Assembly: GCF_016908395.1 (NCBI RefSeq)
Contig: NZ_JAFBDU010000006.1
Coordinates: forward strand, 62,001-126,000
DNA length: 64,000 bases
Origin: Metabacillus crassostreae
GTDB taxonomy: Bacteria; Bacillota; Bacilli; Bacillales; Bacillaceae
Reading direction: 5' to 3'
Shown here: positions 1-9,188 of the stretch, in pieces
Position numbering within the stretch: position 1 is the stretch's first letter
Layout of the letters: every line of letters starts with the position of its first letter
Translations under genes and position numbers: made by a program
The notes under the pieces: generated by a model
Seen by the model: the letters and a program-made list of their open reading frames with translations, nothing else
Told to the model about the DNA's origin: nothing
Databases searched by the model: none

Positions 1-1
1 A

Positions 2-1663
2 TTTGGATATTCATTAACTATTATTAACCTACTTGCGGAAATAGCACATAATATGTCCATAATTGAATTTACTTATAATAGAATCTTAAATCTTTCATCA
101 TTCCTATTAATGCTCATTTTAACATTTGTCCTAAAATTCACAGGCTTGAAGAAAATAAGGTATTCAGAGCAATCATATATTGTGAAAGTTTTAATTGTAA
201 CAAATGTACTTGCTTTTACACCTTTTTTATTATTCTATGTATTACCTTATATTATTTTTCAAAAATATGTTTTTTCACCAACCTTTCTTTCAGCATTTTT
301 GCTATTAATCCCATTTTCCTTGGTATATCAGTTTATTGCTACAAAAATCTATGATATAGAGTTTTTACTAGGAAGGCTAAGGTATTACTCATTATTGGCC
401 ATTATACCAGCCTTTATTATGGTAGGGATCATGCTGAATTTAAAGGAAAATAATCCATCATTCTATCCAATTCAGTTATCTGTTTATATCTATTTAGCAT
501 TGGTTGCAGTATTCTACATCAAAGAAATATTCGACTATCGCTTCAGACTTAAGCGGTTTTCTGAGAAGTATAATTACCAGGATAGTATATTTAAATATAC
601 ACAAAGTATCCGCAAGGCAAGTACTTTAGAGCAGGTTGTTTCTGAGCTTAAGCAGGTAATTACTGATGTACTTATTGTTAGTAAGGCGTACTTTATAGAA
701 GTGGATAAGGAAAAAAATATCTCAGCTGTTGATCCTAATGCAAAGAATTCAGATTATGGTCCATATGTGAAAGAGATTAAGAAGGTATCGGTTGAAATCG
801 GGAAAATTATTGAAGTTGATAAGGGATTTATTATTAATATTGGAGAAACAGATGATAAGAGCTATGTTCTGCTTTGTGTATCCATATTAAATACACCAAT
901 TTTAACTAGAGATGAAATTTCCTGGCTAAAAACATTATCCTTTTATACAAATGTTTCATTGGAAAATTTCCTGAAAATCGATGAACTTATGCAGCATTTG
1001 CAAAAGGTTGAAACTGAAGGGCAAAATCCTGGATGGTTAACAAAGCTATTATTCTCTATTGAGGAGAAGCAGCGATCTAATTTAGCAAAAGATCTTCATG
1101 ATTCAGTTTTGCAGGATTTAGTTTCGTTAAAAAGACAGTGTGAAATGGCTTTATCTGAGGTTGAAGTGGATTCTGATAAATTGAAAAATCAGCTGCAGGA
1201 AATGAATAGCAACATGACTAAAATCATCAAAACAACAAGAGAAACTTGTCAGGAATTACGACCACAGTTGCTTTATGATTTAGGCTTAGTGAAAGCTCTT
1301 AATAAGCTAGTGACGCAGTACCAAGATACAGTTGATTTTGACATTCGATTAAATACAGGTAATTTCACAATGAATTTGGATATTGATACGCAGCTAAATA
1401 TTTATCGTATCATCCAAGAGCTTTTAACAAATGCTCAAAAGCATTCAAAGGCATCTAGTGTGTTAATTATTTTAGTATGTATCAAAGATAAAATTGTCCT
1501 GCATTATGAAGATAATGGAATTGGCTTTGAATACAATAATATGAATGGTCAATCTGAAAGTATGGGATTGTCAGGTATTAGTGAAAGAGTGAAGGCTCTG
1601 AAGGGAACAATTACGATTGAAACCTCAGAAGGAAACGGCTTAAAGATAGATGTTGAAATATAG
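2..1663 (+). CDS. comP: ComP-like sensor histidine kinase, 5' end outside the window
   Basis: The frame is open from base 2, so the ATG at base 53 is internal and the gene starts to the left of the window; ComP of B. subtilis is about 770 residues, while 553 codons are visible here. Counting from the Met at 53: several hydrophobic helices up to about residue 155, a linker or GAF-like region around 170-310, a HisKA_3 dimerisation segment with the phospho-accepting His349 in a DLHDS motif, and a HATPase_c domain with an N box (NIYRIIQELLTNAQKH) and a DNGIGF box. In the ComQXPA quorum system the membrane kinase senses the ComX pheromone and phosphorylates ComA, which is the next gene. The pheromone-specific N-terminal part and comQ/comX cannot be seen. 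Confidence 0.9.
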   Translation, partial: FGYSLTIINLLAEIAHNMSIIEFTYNRILNLSSFLLMLILTFVLKFTGLKKIRYSEQSYIVKVLIVTNVLAFTPFLLFYVLPYIIFQKYVFSPTFLSAFLLLIPFSLVYQFIATKIYDIEFLLGRLRYYSLLAIIPAFIMVGIMLNLKENNPSFYPIQLSVYIYLALVAVFYIKEIFDYRFRLKRFSEKYNYQDSIFKYTQSIRKASTLEQVVSELKQVITDVLIVSKAYFIEVDKEKNISAVDPNAKNSDYGPYVKEIKKVSVEIGKIIEVDKGFIINIGETDDKSYVLLCVSILNTPILTRDEISWLKTLSFYTNVSLENFLKIDELMQHLQKVETEGQNPGWLTKLLFSIEEKQRSNLAKDLHDSVLQDLVSLKRQCEMALSEVEVDSDKLKNQLQEMNSNMTKIIKTTRETCQELRPQLLYDLGLVKALNKLVTQYQDTVDFDIRLNTGNFTMNLDIDTQLNIYRIIQELLTNAQKHSKASSVLIILVCIKDKIVLHYEDNGIGFEYNNMNGQSESMGLSGISERVKALKGTITIETSEGNGLKIDVEI

Positions 1664-1689
1664 ACTTGGCAGATGCCAGGTCTCTTTTT
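1662..1689 (+). terminator. Hairpin plus T-run between comP and comA
   Basis: Ten-base arms (AGACTTGGCA and TGCCAGGTCT, one G-T pair) are separated by two bases and followed by six Ts. The hairpin starts inside the comP stop codon, so it may end or attenuate the comP transcript before comA. Confidence 0.65.
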
Positions 1690-1775
1690 TAAGATATTCA
1701 AATAATGGTTTAATATTAAAAGAAAGTAATCAAGCGATAAACAATATATATAAAGAATGAACAAAGGGTGGAAAA

Positions 1776-2417
1776 ATGATACATATTTTAGTAGTAGATG
1801 ATCATCCAGCAGTAAGAGAAGGCACAAAGGCAATTTTAGAAGCAGAACCTAGTGTTCAAGTAGAATGCTTGAATCCGCCTTATACAGTTGAAGAGATGAA
1901 AAATTTTAATTTTGCTCCTTTTGATGTCATCTTAATGGATTTGAATTTAGGTGAGATTAACGGAATGGAGCTATCTTCAACAATTTTAAGTCTTCATCCG
2001 ACTAGTAAAGTGATTCTCTATACAGGCTATGATGTGGAAGATTATTTTGAGGAAGCACTTCAATTGGGTATTTTGGGAGCAGTAAGTAAGACAGAGTCAA
2101 AGGAAAAGCTATTAGATTATATTAGACATGCCATTAATGGAGAAATTGTTATTCCTTTTCAGTATTTTAAATGTTTACTTAATGAAAGAAAATCAAATCC
2201 CATCGAAGCGGAAGGATATGATCAAGTATTTAATGAACGTGAAAAAGCCATTTTACATGAAGTGGAGAAGGGCTTGACTAATCAGGAAATTGCAGATCAT
2301 CTTCATCTTAGTAAGAGAAGTATTGAATATAGCTTAACGTCTATTTTTACGAAATTAGATGTTAGCAGCCGAACTGAAGCTGTTCTTATTGCAAAAGCAA
2401 AAGGAATTATTGAGTAA
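1776..2417 (+). CDS. comA: ComA-like NarL/LuxR-family response regulator
   Basis: A 213-residue response regulator, the usual ComA length. The N-terminal receiver has the acidic pair in VVDDHPAVREG and a phospho-acceptor Asp near residue 54 in VILMDLNLGEING. The C-terminal LuxR-type helix-turn-helix carries LTNQEIADHLHLSKRSIEYSL. The start ATG follows a GGGTGG Shine-Dalgarno at good spacing. In B. subtilis ComA activates competence and quorum-controlled genes after phosphorylation by ComP, whose gene is 112 bases upstream across a hairpin. ComA targets cannot be told from this window. Assignment rests on motif, length and the comP-comA-yuxO order. Confidence 0.92.
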   Translation: MIHILVVDDHPAVREGTKAILEAEPSVQVECLNPPYTVEEMKNFNFAPFDVILMDLNLGEINGMELSSTILSLHPTSKVILYTGYDVEDYFEEALQLGILGAVSKTESKEKLLDYIRHAINGEIVIPFQYFKCLLNERKSNPIEAEGYDQVFNEREKAILHEVEKGLTNQEIADHLHLSKRSIEYSLTSIFTKLDVSSRTEAVLIAKAKGIIE

Positions 2418-2554
2418 TAGCTACTGTATTTAACGATTTTTGTTAATTTACAAAATATAAACATTTTCTCAACACTGCCATGATGTTCATCATATATGAT
2501 TGTTTTTATATCCTTTTTTCTGGAAGTAATTCTAGGGAAAACTAGGGGGTTATA

Positions 2555-2635
2555 ATGGACATTATGGCAGTGTTACCTACCTTACTTTTATTATTGATCT
2601 ATTTTATATTTGTTGTATACGTATTAAGAAGATGA
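2555..2635 (+). CDS. 26-residue single-span membrane peptide
   Basis: A short frame from ATG 2555 is preceded by AGGGGG at 2544-2549, six bases upstream, which is a strong Shine-Dalgarno. The predicted peptide is almost wholly hydrophobic (Leu/Ile/Val/Phe from about residue 5 to 24) and ends in Arg-Arg, so it would be a single membrane helix with a cationic C-terminus. It lies alone between comA and yuxO. I do not recognise a family. Support comes from the ribosome site and the composition; translation is unproven. Confidence 0.5.
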   Translation: MDIMAVLPTLLLLLIYFIFVVYVLRR

Positions 2636-2714
2636 ACATAAATGAAGAATATTAAGAGGTTGAGACTTCTTAATGAACATAGTTTTGCAGGTAAATTCCA
2701 AGGGAGGAATTATT

Positions 2715-3104
2715 TTGGATTATAATGTAAAGAATACCTTGATGGAAGCTTTGGGGATAGATATAATTTCGGTTACTTCTGAAGGTGTTGTGGCTACAAT
2801 GCCAGTAGATCACAGAACACATCAGCCGTTCGGATTATTGCATGGAGGAGCTTCTGTAGCACTTGCAGAAACAGTGGCAAGCATAGGTGCATTTGCTTTG
2901 ATTGATCAAGAAAGCGAGATCTGTGTGGGACTGGAGATCAATGCCAACCATATTCGTGGGAAAAGGTCTGGTGTAGTAACAGCTCATGCAAACCCAGTAC
3001 ATAGGGGAAAAACAACAATGGTTTGGGAAATTAAAATAGTAGATGAGAATAATGAGTTGATTTGCTTATCACGATGTACAATGGCAGTACTGAAAAAGAA
3101 ATAA
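2715..3104 (+). CDS. yuxO: YuxO-like hotdog-fold thioesterase
   Basis: A small PaaI/HotDog-family acyl-CoA thioesterase. The family signature is seen in HRTHQPFGLLHGGASVALAETVAS: the HGG turn and the catalytic acidic residue of the ALAE helix. I chose TTG at 2715 (129 residues) because AGGGAGG at 2701-2707 lies at ideal spacing and the length then matches the ~126-residue relative; an in-frame ATG at 2673 lacks a comparable site. It follows comA as in B. subtilis. The substrate is unknown; relatives include menaquinone-pathway DHNA-CoA thioesterases, so that is an alternative role. Confidence 0.85.
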   Translation: MDYNVKNTLMEALGIDIISVTSEGVVATMPVDHRTHQPFGLLHGGASVALAETVASIGAFALIDQESEICVGLEINANHIRGKRSGVVTAHANPVHRGKTTMVWEIKIVDENNELICLSRCTMAVLKKK

Positions 3105-3115
3105 CCGTGTTAAAC

Positions 3116-3157
3116 GAAAAAAGTCGTGAATCCCAGATCTGGAATTCACGACTTTTT
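3116..3157. terminator. Bidirectional terminator between yuxO and mrpG
   Basis: Arms around AAAAAGTCGTGAAT and ATTCACGACTTTTT form a long hairpin with an A-run on one side and a T-run on the other. It sits between the converging yuxO and mrp transcripts and can serve both. Confidence 0.85.
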
Positions 3158-3177
3158 CTATTCTACTAATAGTTACA

Positions 3178-3537
3178 TTAATTATTACTTTTTACTTTTT
3201 GACGAGATTTCTTCAAATCATCCTGCAAGCTACCCTTCCATAATGGAACACCTGTGTTATATGCCGCACGACTAATTAAGTGTCCGGCAACAGGAGCAGT
3301 TAGAAAGACGAATACAATACCTAATAGGACTCTAGAATTTACTATGTTATCAACTAGTAGGAAATAAATAAATAACCCTACTAGAACACTAATAACACCT
3401 AATGTAGCGCTTTTTGATGCAGCGTGGTTACGTGTATACACATCAGGCAATCGAAGCACACCTATAGCAGCGATTAAACTTAGTAATGCACCCTGGAGAA
3501 TAAGATAACCAACAATAATTTCACTGATTTCGGTCAT
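3178..3537 (-). CDS. mrpG: Mrp antiporter subunit G
   Basis: Last gene of the seven-gene mrp operon; 119 residues with about three membrane spans and the family pattern IAAIGVLRLPDVYTRNHAASKSATLGV near residues 22-48. It is a membrane subunit of the multi-subunit Na+(K+)/H+ antiporter that couples proton uptake to cation efflux for alkali and salt tolerance. Its start overlaps the end of mrpF by 17 bases, which points to translational coupling. Confidence 0.95.
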   Translation of the reverse strand: MTEISEIIVGYLILQGALLSLIAAIGVLRLPDVYTRNHAASKSATLGVISVLVGLFIYFLLVDNIVNSRVLLGIVFVFLTAPVAGHLISRAAYNTGVPLWKGSLQDDLKKSRQKVKSNN

Positions 3538-3805
3538 TTTCGATAATTTCTCCTTTCTCTAGGTATTTAGAGAAAGCAACTGTTCCAATAAAGGCTAAAA
3601 TTCCTAACAATAGGATAACCTCAACAAATGCACTTGTATTTAGAACAATCGAGATAATAGCCGTCATGGCAATGAAGTTAATACCAATTGCATCTAATGC
3701 AATGACTCTATCAGGTGTAGTTGGTCCCTTAACCAATCTGTAAACAAATAATAAAGTTGATATTGCTACAATCGCAAGAGATAAAGTCATAATAAACATA
3801 AACAT
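3521..3805 (-). CDS. mrpF: Mrp antiporter subunit F
   Basis: A 94-residue protein with three predicted membrane spans and the family segment KGPTTPDRVIALDAIGIN. It belongs to the Mrp cation/proton antiporter complex. The ATG shares one base with the mrpE stop (TAATG), and a GGAGGTGAG ribosome site lies inside the end of mrpE. An alternative ATG two codons downstream exists. Confidence 0.95.
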   Translation of the reverse strand: MFMFIMTLSLAIVAISTLLFVYRLVKGPTTPDRVIALDAIGINFIAMTAIISIVLNTSAFVEVILLLGILAFIGTVAFSKYLEKGEIIENDRNQ

Positions 3806-4281
3806 TAACGGCTCACCTCCTTGATTGCTTTTTCAAATGTATTTTTAATATCAAGCTTTGCTTGTTCCACATCACCTATATCCATGGCATGGATAAAAAG
3901 TGTTTTGTTATCTTCTGATACCTCAATAACAAGAGTACCAGGAGTTAACGTGATTAAATTTGCCAAGATGGCAATTTCCCAGTCTTTTTTTAGCTCTGTT
4001 TCTAATGAGAAAATTCCTGGCTTCATCGTTAATTTTGGAGATAAAATAACCTTTAAGACTGCAATATTAGATTTGATTAATTCACTAAGAAAAATGAAAA
4101 TCAGCTTGAATAGTGCAATAACATTGTAGAAATAAAGGCGATGTTCAAAAAATCTCCTTAGTGTGAAAATAATTAATCCCCCAAAGAAAAAGCCTTTGAA
4201 AAATGCTAAAGAGGAATAATCATTTGAAAGAAACATCCATATAAACGCTAGAAAAAAGTTCAATAATATTTGAAATGCCAT
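3805..4281 (-). CDS. mrpE: Mrp antiporter subunit E
   Basis: A 158-residue membrane subunit of the Mrp complex with hydrophobic N-terminal spans and the conserved LANLITLTPGTLVIEVSED segment. I place the start at ATG 4281, eight bases after AAGGAG; a GTG two codons earlier is too close to that site. The resulting length equals that of B. subtilis MrpE as I recall it. MrpE has no known catalytic role but is needed for complex function in relatives. Confidence 0.94.
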   Translation of the reverse strand: MAFQILLNFFLAFIWMFLSNDYSSLAFFKGFFFGGLIIFTLRRFFEHRLYFYNVIALFKLIFIFLSELIKSNIAVLKVILSPKLTMKPGIFSLETELKKDWEIAILANLITLTPGTLVIEVSEDNKTLFIHAMDIGDVEQAKLDIKNTFEKAIKEVSR

Positions 4282-4286
4282 ATGCA

Positions 4287-5777
4287 CTACTCCTTCAATA
4301 CTGCTTGAATATAAATTGTAGGATCAAGCAGAGTATCTGTAGCTTGTGAAATATAAGGTGAAATTGATTCGATTCCAAAACCATATGCAATCGATAATAC
4401 TAGTAAGATTGCTATTGGAGCAATCATGCCTTTAACCGATTTCTCCTTATATACTTCTTCGTTGGATGGTTCACCCCAGAATCCATTTATAAAGATTTTC
4501 ATAACTGAATATAAAACGAGCAGGCTCGATAATAAAACAACAAATGAAATTGTAAATTCTTCTGCTTCAAAGCCACCTTGTATGATTTTAAGCTTCCCAA
4601 TAAATCCACTAAGAGGTGGAATTCCAGCAAGTGATAATGTTGCAATAAAGAACATCCAACCTAGTAGAGGGTGACTAGAGATTAATCCACTAAATTTGCG
4701 TAAGTTACTTGTACCTGTGACGGCAATAATTGCACCGACTAAGAAAAATAATGCTCCTTTAATGATCATATCATGAACCAAATAATAGATAGAGCCTTCA
4801 ACAGCATTTGGTGTATTTGCCGCAATCCCAAATAATATTACACCTACAGCGGTGATGATATTATAAATAATAATTTTCTTAATATCCCAATAGGCGATGG
4901 CACCTATCACACCAAAGATAATTGTTAATGCTGCTAACCAAGCTAATATTTGGTGTGTATAAGATGGTTCATGATAAAAAATTAATGTATACACTCTTGT
5001 TATAGAGTAAATTCCTACCTTTGTTAATAATGCTCCAAATAATGCAGTAATAACGGCTGGAGGAGCTTGATATGATCCAGGTAACCAGAAGTATAAAGGG
5101 AAAATGGCACCCTTTAAACCGAATATCACTAAAAATAAGATCGCGATAACAGTGAGTATACCTGTTTGCCCCATATCGGCAATTTTTACACTTAAATCAG
5201 CCATATTAAGTGTTCCTGTTACTGCATATAAATACGCTACAGCAATTACAAATAAAGCAGATGAGATAATGTTAACTAGGATATACTTTACGGATTCTCG
5301 AAGTTGAATTTTTGAACTACCTAATACAATCAACATGTAAGAAGACATAAGCATAACTTCAAAGAAAACAAACAAGTTAAAGATATCACCTGTTAAAAAC
5401 GCTCCAGTCACACCTAAAAGTAAAAATTGCACAACAGGATAAAAATAAAATTTTTCTCTGTCTGGTGTTATGGAAGAGAAGGCAAAAAGTAATGCGGTAA
5501 ATCCAATAATACTTGTTGTTAACACAAGTAAACTTGCGTACATATCAGCTACAAGCACGATCCCGTAAGGAGCCTCCCAATTTCCTATTGCTAACGATTG
5601 TATACCATTTACATGAACTGTGTGGACAACCATTCCAGAAACCACTATTGCCAGAAGAGAAGCAAACGCACTTATTAGCTTTTGTGCTTTTATATTTTTA
5701 TTAAAAAAGATTAAGATAATCCCTGCTAAGAAAGGGATGACGATTGGCAAGATAATTAAATTATTCATATTGATCAT
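4287..5777 (-). CDS. mrpD: Mrp antiporter subunit D (NuoM/N-like)
   Basis: A 496-residue polytopic protein of the proton-translocating NADH dehydrogenase subunit family (Proton_antipo_M), close to the ~493 residues of B. subtilis MrpD. Family features include FFEVMLMSSYMLIVLGS near residue 138 with the conserved membrane Glu, and the Lys- and His-containing helices FGLKGAIFPLYFWLP and VHDMIIKGALFFLVG that form the proton path. Mrp A and D are the likely ion-translocating subunits. The start overlaps mrpC by 17 bases; ATG 5777 or the ATG three codons later may be used. Confidence 0.95.
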   Translation of the reverse strand: MINMNNLIILPIVIPFLAGIILIFFNKNIKAQKLISAFASLLAIVVSGMVVHTVHVNGIQSLAIGNWEAPYGIVLVADMYASLLVLTTSIIGFTALLFAFSSITPDREKFYFYPVVQFLLLGVTGAFLTGDIFNLFVFFEVMLMSSYMLIVLGSSKIQLRESVKYILVNIISSALFVIAVAYLYAVTGTLNMADLSVKIADMGQTGILTVIAILFLVIFGLKGAIFPLYFWLPGSYQAPPAVITALFGALLTKVGIYSITRVYTLIFYHEPSYTHQILAWLAALTIIFGVIGAIAYWDIKKIIIYNIITAVGVILFGIAANTPNAVEGSIYYLVHDMIIKGALFFLVGAIIAVTGTSNLRKFSGLISSHPLLGWMFFIATLSLAGIPPLSGFIGKLKIIQGGFEAEEFTISFVVLLSSLLVLYSVMKIFINGFWGEPSNEEVYKEKSVKGMIAPIAILLVLSIAYGFGIESISPYISQATDTLLDPTIYIQAVLKE

Positions 5778-6102
5778 TTCCCCTTAGTTGATCCATATCA
5801 TCTGTTCCAAGCTCCTGATATGAGCGATAAGCAAGAACTAGGAAAAATGATGTCACTCCAAAGCTTATAACAATTGCTGTTAAGATAAGAGCCTGTGGTA
5901 GTGGATCAACATAAACTTTGGCATTTTCTCCTAGTAATGGAGCAGCACCGGTTTTAAGACCGCCCATTGTTAAGATGAGTAAATGAGCTCCATGACTTAA
6001 TAAACCAGTTCCGATAATAATTCTGAGTAAGCTTCTAGATAGCATTAAGTAAACTGCAGCACTAATCAATATACCAACAACAATAGACATTAATACTTCC
6101 AT
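5761..6102 (-). CDS. mrpC: Mrp antiporter subunit C (NuoK-like)
   Basis: A 113-residue protein with three membrane spans that belongs to the NuoK/MnhC family, with LLSHGAHLLILTMGG and DPLPQALILTAIVISFGVT as family segments. It is a core subunit of the Mrp antiporter. Its ATG shares one base with the stop of mrpB, and a GGAGAGAAGG ribosome site lies inside mrpB. Confidence 0.95.
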   Translation of the reverse strand: MEVLMSIVVGILISAAVYLMLSRSLLRIIIGTGLLSHGAHLLILTMGGLKTGAAPLLGENAKVYVDPLPQALILTAIVISFGVTSFFLVLAYRSYQELGTDDMDQLRGNDQYE

Positions 6103-6539
6103 TATTCCTTCTCTCCAATCGTTTGAATAATGGTCATTGTGACACCAATCACGACTAGGTAAACTCCTAAGTCGAATATAACCGCTGTAGCCAATGCCGT
6201 TTTCCCGAGTAACGGGATATCTACATAACTAAAGGTTTGTGTAAGGAAAGGTACATTATAGAAAAATGAACCTATTCCAGTAAGAACTGCAATAAGTAAA
6301 CCAGTTGCAGTCATTTTGATGTAATCAACATTTAAAGTTTTTTCTACAGTTTTCACATCAAAAGCTAGAAGTAACAGCACAAAGGCTGCAGCAGTCATCA
6401 ACCCACCTATAAATCCACCACCAGGTGTATAATGACCAGAAAAGAAGAGGTGTAACGAGTATATAATAATAATAAACGCTACTACCTTTGTAACTGTTTG
6501 AAAAATAACGTCATTTGTTTTTACATCCGTTTTTTTCAC
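6102..6539 (-). CDS. mrpB: Mrp antiporter subunit B
   Basis: A 145-residue MnhB-domain membrane protein with about four spans and the family segment SGHYTPGGGFIGGLMTAAAFVL near residues 34-55. It begins with GTG at 6539 in a GTGA overlap with the mrpA stop, so the two are translationally coupled. It is a subunit of the Mrp cation/proton antiporter. Confidence 0.95.
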   Translation of the reverse strand: MKKTDVKTNDVIFQTVTKVVAFIIIIYSLHLFFSGHYTPGGGFIGGLMTAAAFVLLLLAFDVKTVEKTLNVDYIKMTATGLLIAVLTGIGSFFYNVPFLTQTFSYVDIPLLGKTALATAVIFDLGVYLVVIGVTMTIIQTIGEKE

Positions 6540-8941
6540 CCTTCTTCCCCCTTTCTAACCTTTAAGCGAATCATGCTGTATATTCCTAATCCAGCAATAC
6601 CTAATACGGCAATTTCAAATAATGTATCAAACCCTCTAAAGTCAACGAGGATGACGTTAACCATATTTTTACCACCAGCAAGCTTATAGCTGTTTTCGAT
6701 AAAGTAAGTAGAGATTGTTTCTGACACACGTTGACTGTTTGCTGACAAAGCAATCAAGGTCACAATTGCTCCAACACCTAAAGAAATAATTAAATTTGTC
6801 AGTTTAAAATTAAGCTTTTTCTCTTTTTTCTTAAATTCTGGTAGGTGATAGAAGCAAAGTAAAAAGAGAGCAACAGAAACTGTCTCAACAAGTAATTGTG
6901 TTAAAGCTAAGTCAGGTGCACGAAACACAACGAAGAAGAGAGATAATGAATATCCTACAGAGCCCAGTGCGATAATAGCTGTTAATCTAGATTTTGCAAA
7001 AAGAACAGTTATCGTACCAATTACCATAACAACTGCAAGAACTGCTTCATAAATACCAATTGGTGCTGTTCCTTTTAAAGAAAAAGAAAATCCATCAGTC
7101 AAAATGAGTGTTGTTCCTAAAATCAGGATAAAGAACGTAAAGATAATCGCTAAATAATCCCGTATAAAACCTGTCATATAAAATCTTGTGATTTTAAAAG
7201 TTGATTTGTCTAATGTGTATAATGCAGCATCATAGCCTTTATTTAAAGCAAGTTTTTCAGGAACTAAGTTATAAACACCACGCCATTTTCTTAGGAAGAA
7301 ATAGCCTAAAACACCTAATGCAATAACTCCTAATGTCATAAATAACTCTATGGAAAAACCATGCCATGCATATATATGAACATGAAAATGATTTTCATCA
7401 CCTAGTAACCCTGGAATGATTGATGCCATTGCCGGTTCAATAATTGTATAAGCCAGAATGTTAGGGAAGAAGAAGAAAATAATCACAAGTGATGCCAAAA
7501 TAATCGGTGAAATTAGCATTCCGATTGGGGCCTCATGTGGCTTTTTCTCTAGCTTTTCAGGCTGGTATTTACCGGTAAATGTTTTGAAAACAAGTACCAT
7601 ACTATAAATAAATGTAAATATACTACCAATCCAAGCGATGATCGGGAATAGTAGCCCGAGTGTTTCTAGATTAAAAACATCCATTTCAAGAATACGTATC
7701 ATGCTAGTAAAAAACATTTCTTTACTTAGGAAGCCGTTAAATGGAGGTAAGCCTGCCATTGAAAAAGCTCCAATAATTGAGATGGTAAATGTAATGGGCA
7801 TAAAGCTCATTAATCCACCAAGCTTACGGATATCACGTGTACCTGTTTCATGATCAACGATACCTACTACCATAAATAAACTTCCTTTAAAGGTAGCATG
7901 GTTAATTAAGTGGAAAACTGCAGCAAGAGTTGCGACAGTGTAAACACTATTGTCAATTGAATCAATTGCTAGTGCTGCCGAGCCTACACCAAGCATTGAC
8001 ATAATCATTCCTAATTGACTGACAGTTGAAAAAGCGAGAATACTTTTTAGGTCTGTCTGCTTAACTGCATTAAATGAACCCCAGAACATTGTGAATATAC
8101 CAAAAGCAGATACGATCCAAAACCACTCTGGAGTACCAGCAAATACTGGACTAAAGCGAGCAACAATATAGATTCCTGCTTTAACCATTGTAGCTGAATG
8201 TAAATAAGCACTAACAGGTGTTGGAGCTTCCATTGCATCAGGAAGCCATATGTAAAATGGAAATTGTGCAGACTTTGTAAATGCACCAAATAAGATAAGA
8301 ACTAATGCTGGGATAAATAATTCATGCTGTGATATTTCAGGAACCTTTTCAATAATTTCTCTAATACTAAAGGTATTAGTCATCATGTACAACATGATAA
8401 ATCCACCGAGCATTAATAGTCCACCAAAAATCGTGATGAGCATCGATTTTTGTGCTCCGTACCTAGATTTTTCACGTTTGTACCAATAACCAATTAATAG
8501 AAATGAAGAAAGTGATGTGAATTCCCAAAACGTATAAAGAACAATTAAGTTATCTGATAAAACAACGCCTAACATGGCACCCATGAACATTAATAAGTAA
8601 ACATAAAATGTGTTAAGCTGCTCTTTTTCCTTTGATAGATAATAGATCGAGTACAGAATAACAAGGGCACCGATTCCGGTGATGAGTAAGGCAAATAGCA
8701 AGCCCAAACCATCTATGTATGCAGTAAAGTTAATTCCTAGGGAAGGAATCCAATTTGCTGTTTGCTTAATTGTTTCACCATTCATGTTAGAGCTTATGAA
8801 TTGGGTAAAGTAAGCAAAAAGTAAAACAGGTAAAACTAAAACGAACCACCCTGTATGAATTTTCCGAAAGTATTTATACAGAAATGGAACAAGTATGGCA
8901 AATAAAAATGGTGATAAAATTGCCACATGTAGTAATGACAT
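6536..8941 (-). CDS. mrpA: Mrp antiporter subunit A (NuoL-like, fused MrpB-like C-terminus)
   Basis: First gene of the mrp operon; 801 residues, the full length expected for MrpA. The first ~500 residues are a NuoL-type antiporter module: YTFWEFTSLSSFLLIGYW with the conserved Glu near residue 140, QFPFYIWLPDAMEAPTPVSA, and INHATFKGSLFMVVG with the conserved Lys. The C-terminal part carries the MrpA-specific domains with further spans. ATG 8941 follows a GGAGG site. Mrp antiporters give Na+ resistance and pH homeostasis and, in B. subtilis, also affect sporulation and cholate resistance. No regulatory protein gene is present in the operon. Confidence 0.96.
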   Translation of the reverse strand: MSLLHVAILSPFLFAILVPFLYKYFRKIHTGWFVLVLPVLLFAYFTQFISSNMNGETIKQTANWIPSLGINFTAYIDGLGLLFALLITGIGALVILYSIYYLSKEKEQLNTFYVYLLMFMGAMLGVVLSDNLIVLYTFWEFTSLSSFLLIGYWYKREKSRYGAQKSMLITIFGGLLMLGGFIMLYMMTNTFSIREIIEKVPEISQHELFIPALVLILFGAFTKSAQFPFYIWLPDAMEAPTPVSAYLHSATMVKAGIYIVARFSPVFAGTPEWFWIVSAFGIFTMFWGSFNAVKQTDLKSILAFSTVSQLGMIMSMLGVGSAALAIDSIDNSVYTVATLAAVFHLINHATFKGSLFMVVGIVDHETGTRDIRKLGGLMSFMPITFTISIIGAFSMAGLPPFNGFLSKEMFFTSMIRILEMDVFNLETLGLLFPIIAWIGSIFTFIYSMVLVFKTFTGKYQPEKLEKKPHEAPIGMLISPIILASLVIIFFFFPNILAYTIIEPAMASIIPGLLGDENHFHVHIYAWHGFSIELFMTLGVIALGVLGYFFLRKWRGVYNLVPEKLALNKGYDAALYTLDKSTFKITRFYMTGFIRDYLAIIFTFFILILGTTLILTDGFSFSLKGTAPIGIYEAVLAVVMVIGTITVLFAKSRLTAIIALGSVGYSLSLFFVVFRAPDLALTQLLVETVSVALFLLCFYHLPEFKKKEKKLNFKLTNLIISLGVGAIVTLIALSANSQRVSETISTYFIENSYKLAGGKNMVNVILVDFRGFDTLFEIAVLGIAGLGIYSMIRLKVRKGEEG

Positions 8942-9188
8942 CTTTGAACCTCCTTACAGTTTTGATTAAGTAACATTTCCAAATAATCGTTTTTGATCTG
9001 GGGTATAAATAATTAGAAGTGGAACTAGCTCTATTACTTATATAGTATGTTCCAGATTTTGTACTACTATGAAATAATATCAAAAAATGATCATTTCAAG
9101 TTCATATGAACATAAAAATGATAACAAATTTCTGCTTACTTGTATATTATTTAACACCTCAGAGCATGATAATTCTTGAGGTGATATT

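Noticed and set aside
53-1663. ComP starting at ATG 53
   Set aside because: The frame is open to the window edge and the ATG has no ribosome site; ComP is much longer, so the gene is simply cut by the window.
3821-4129. Antisense frame over mrpE (and similar ones over mrpD, kapD, ECF and kinase genes)
   Set aside because: These mirror the codon pattern of real genes on the other strand, lack ribosome sites and encode low-complexity Leu/Ser-rich chains.
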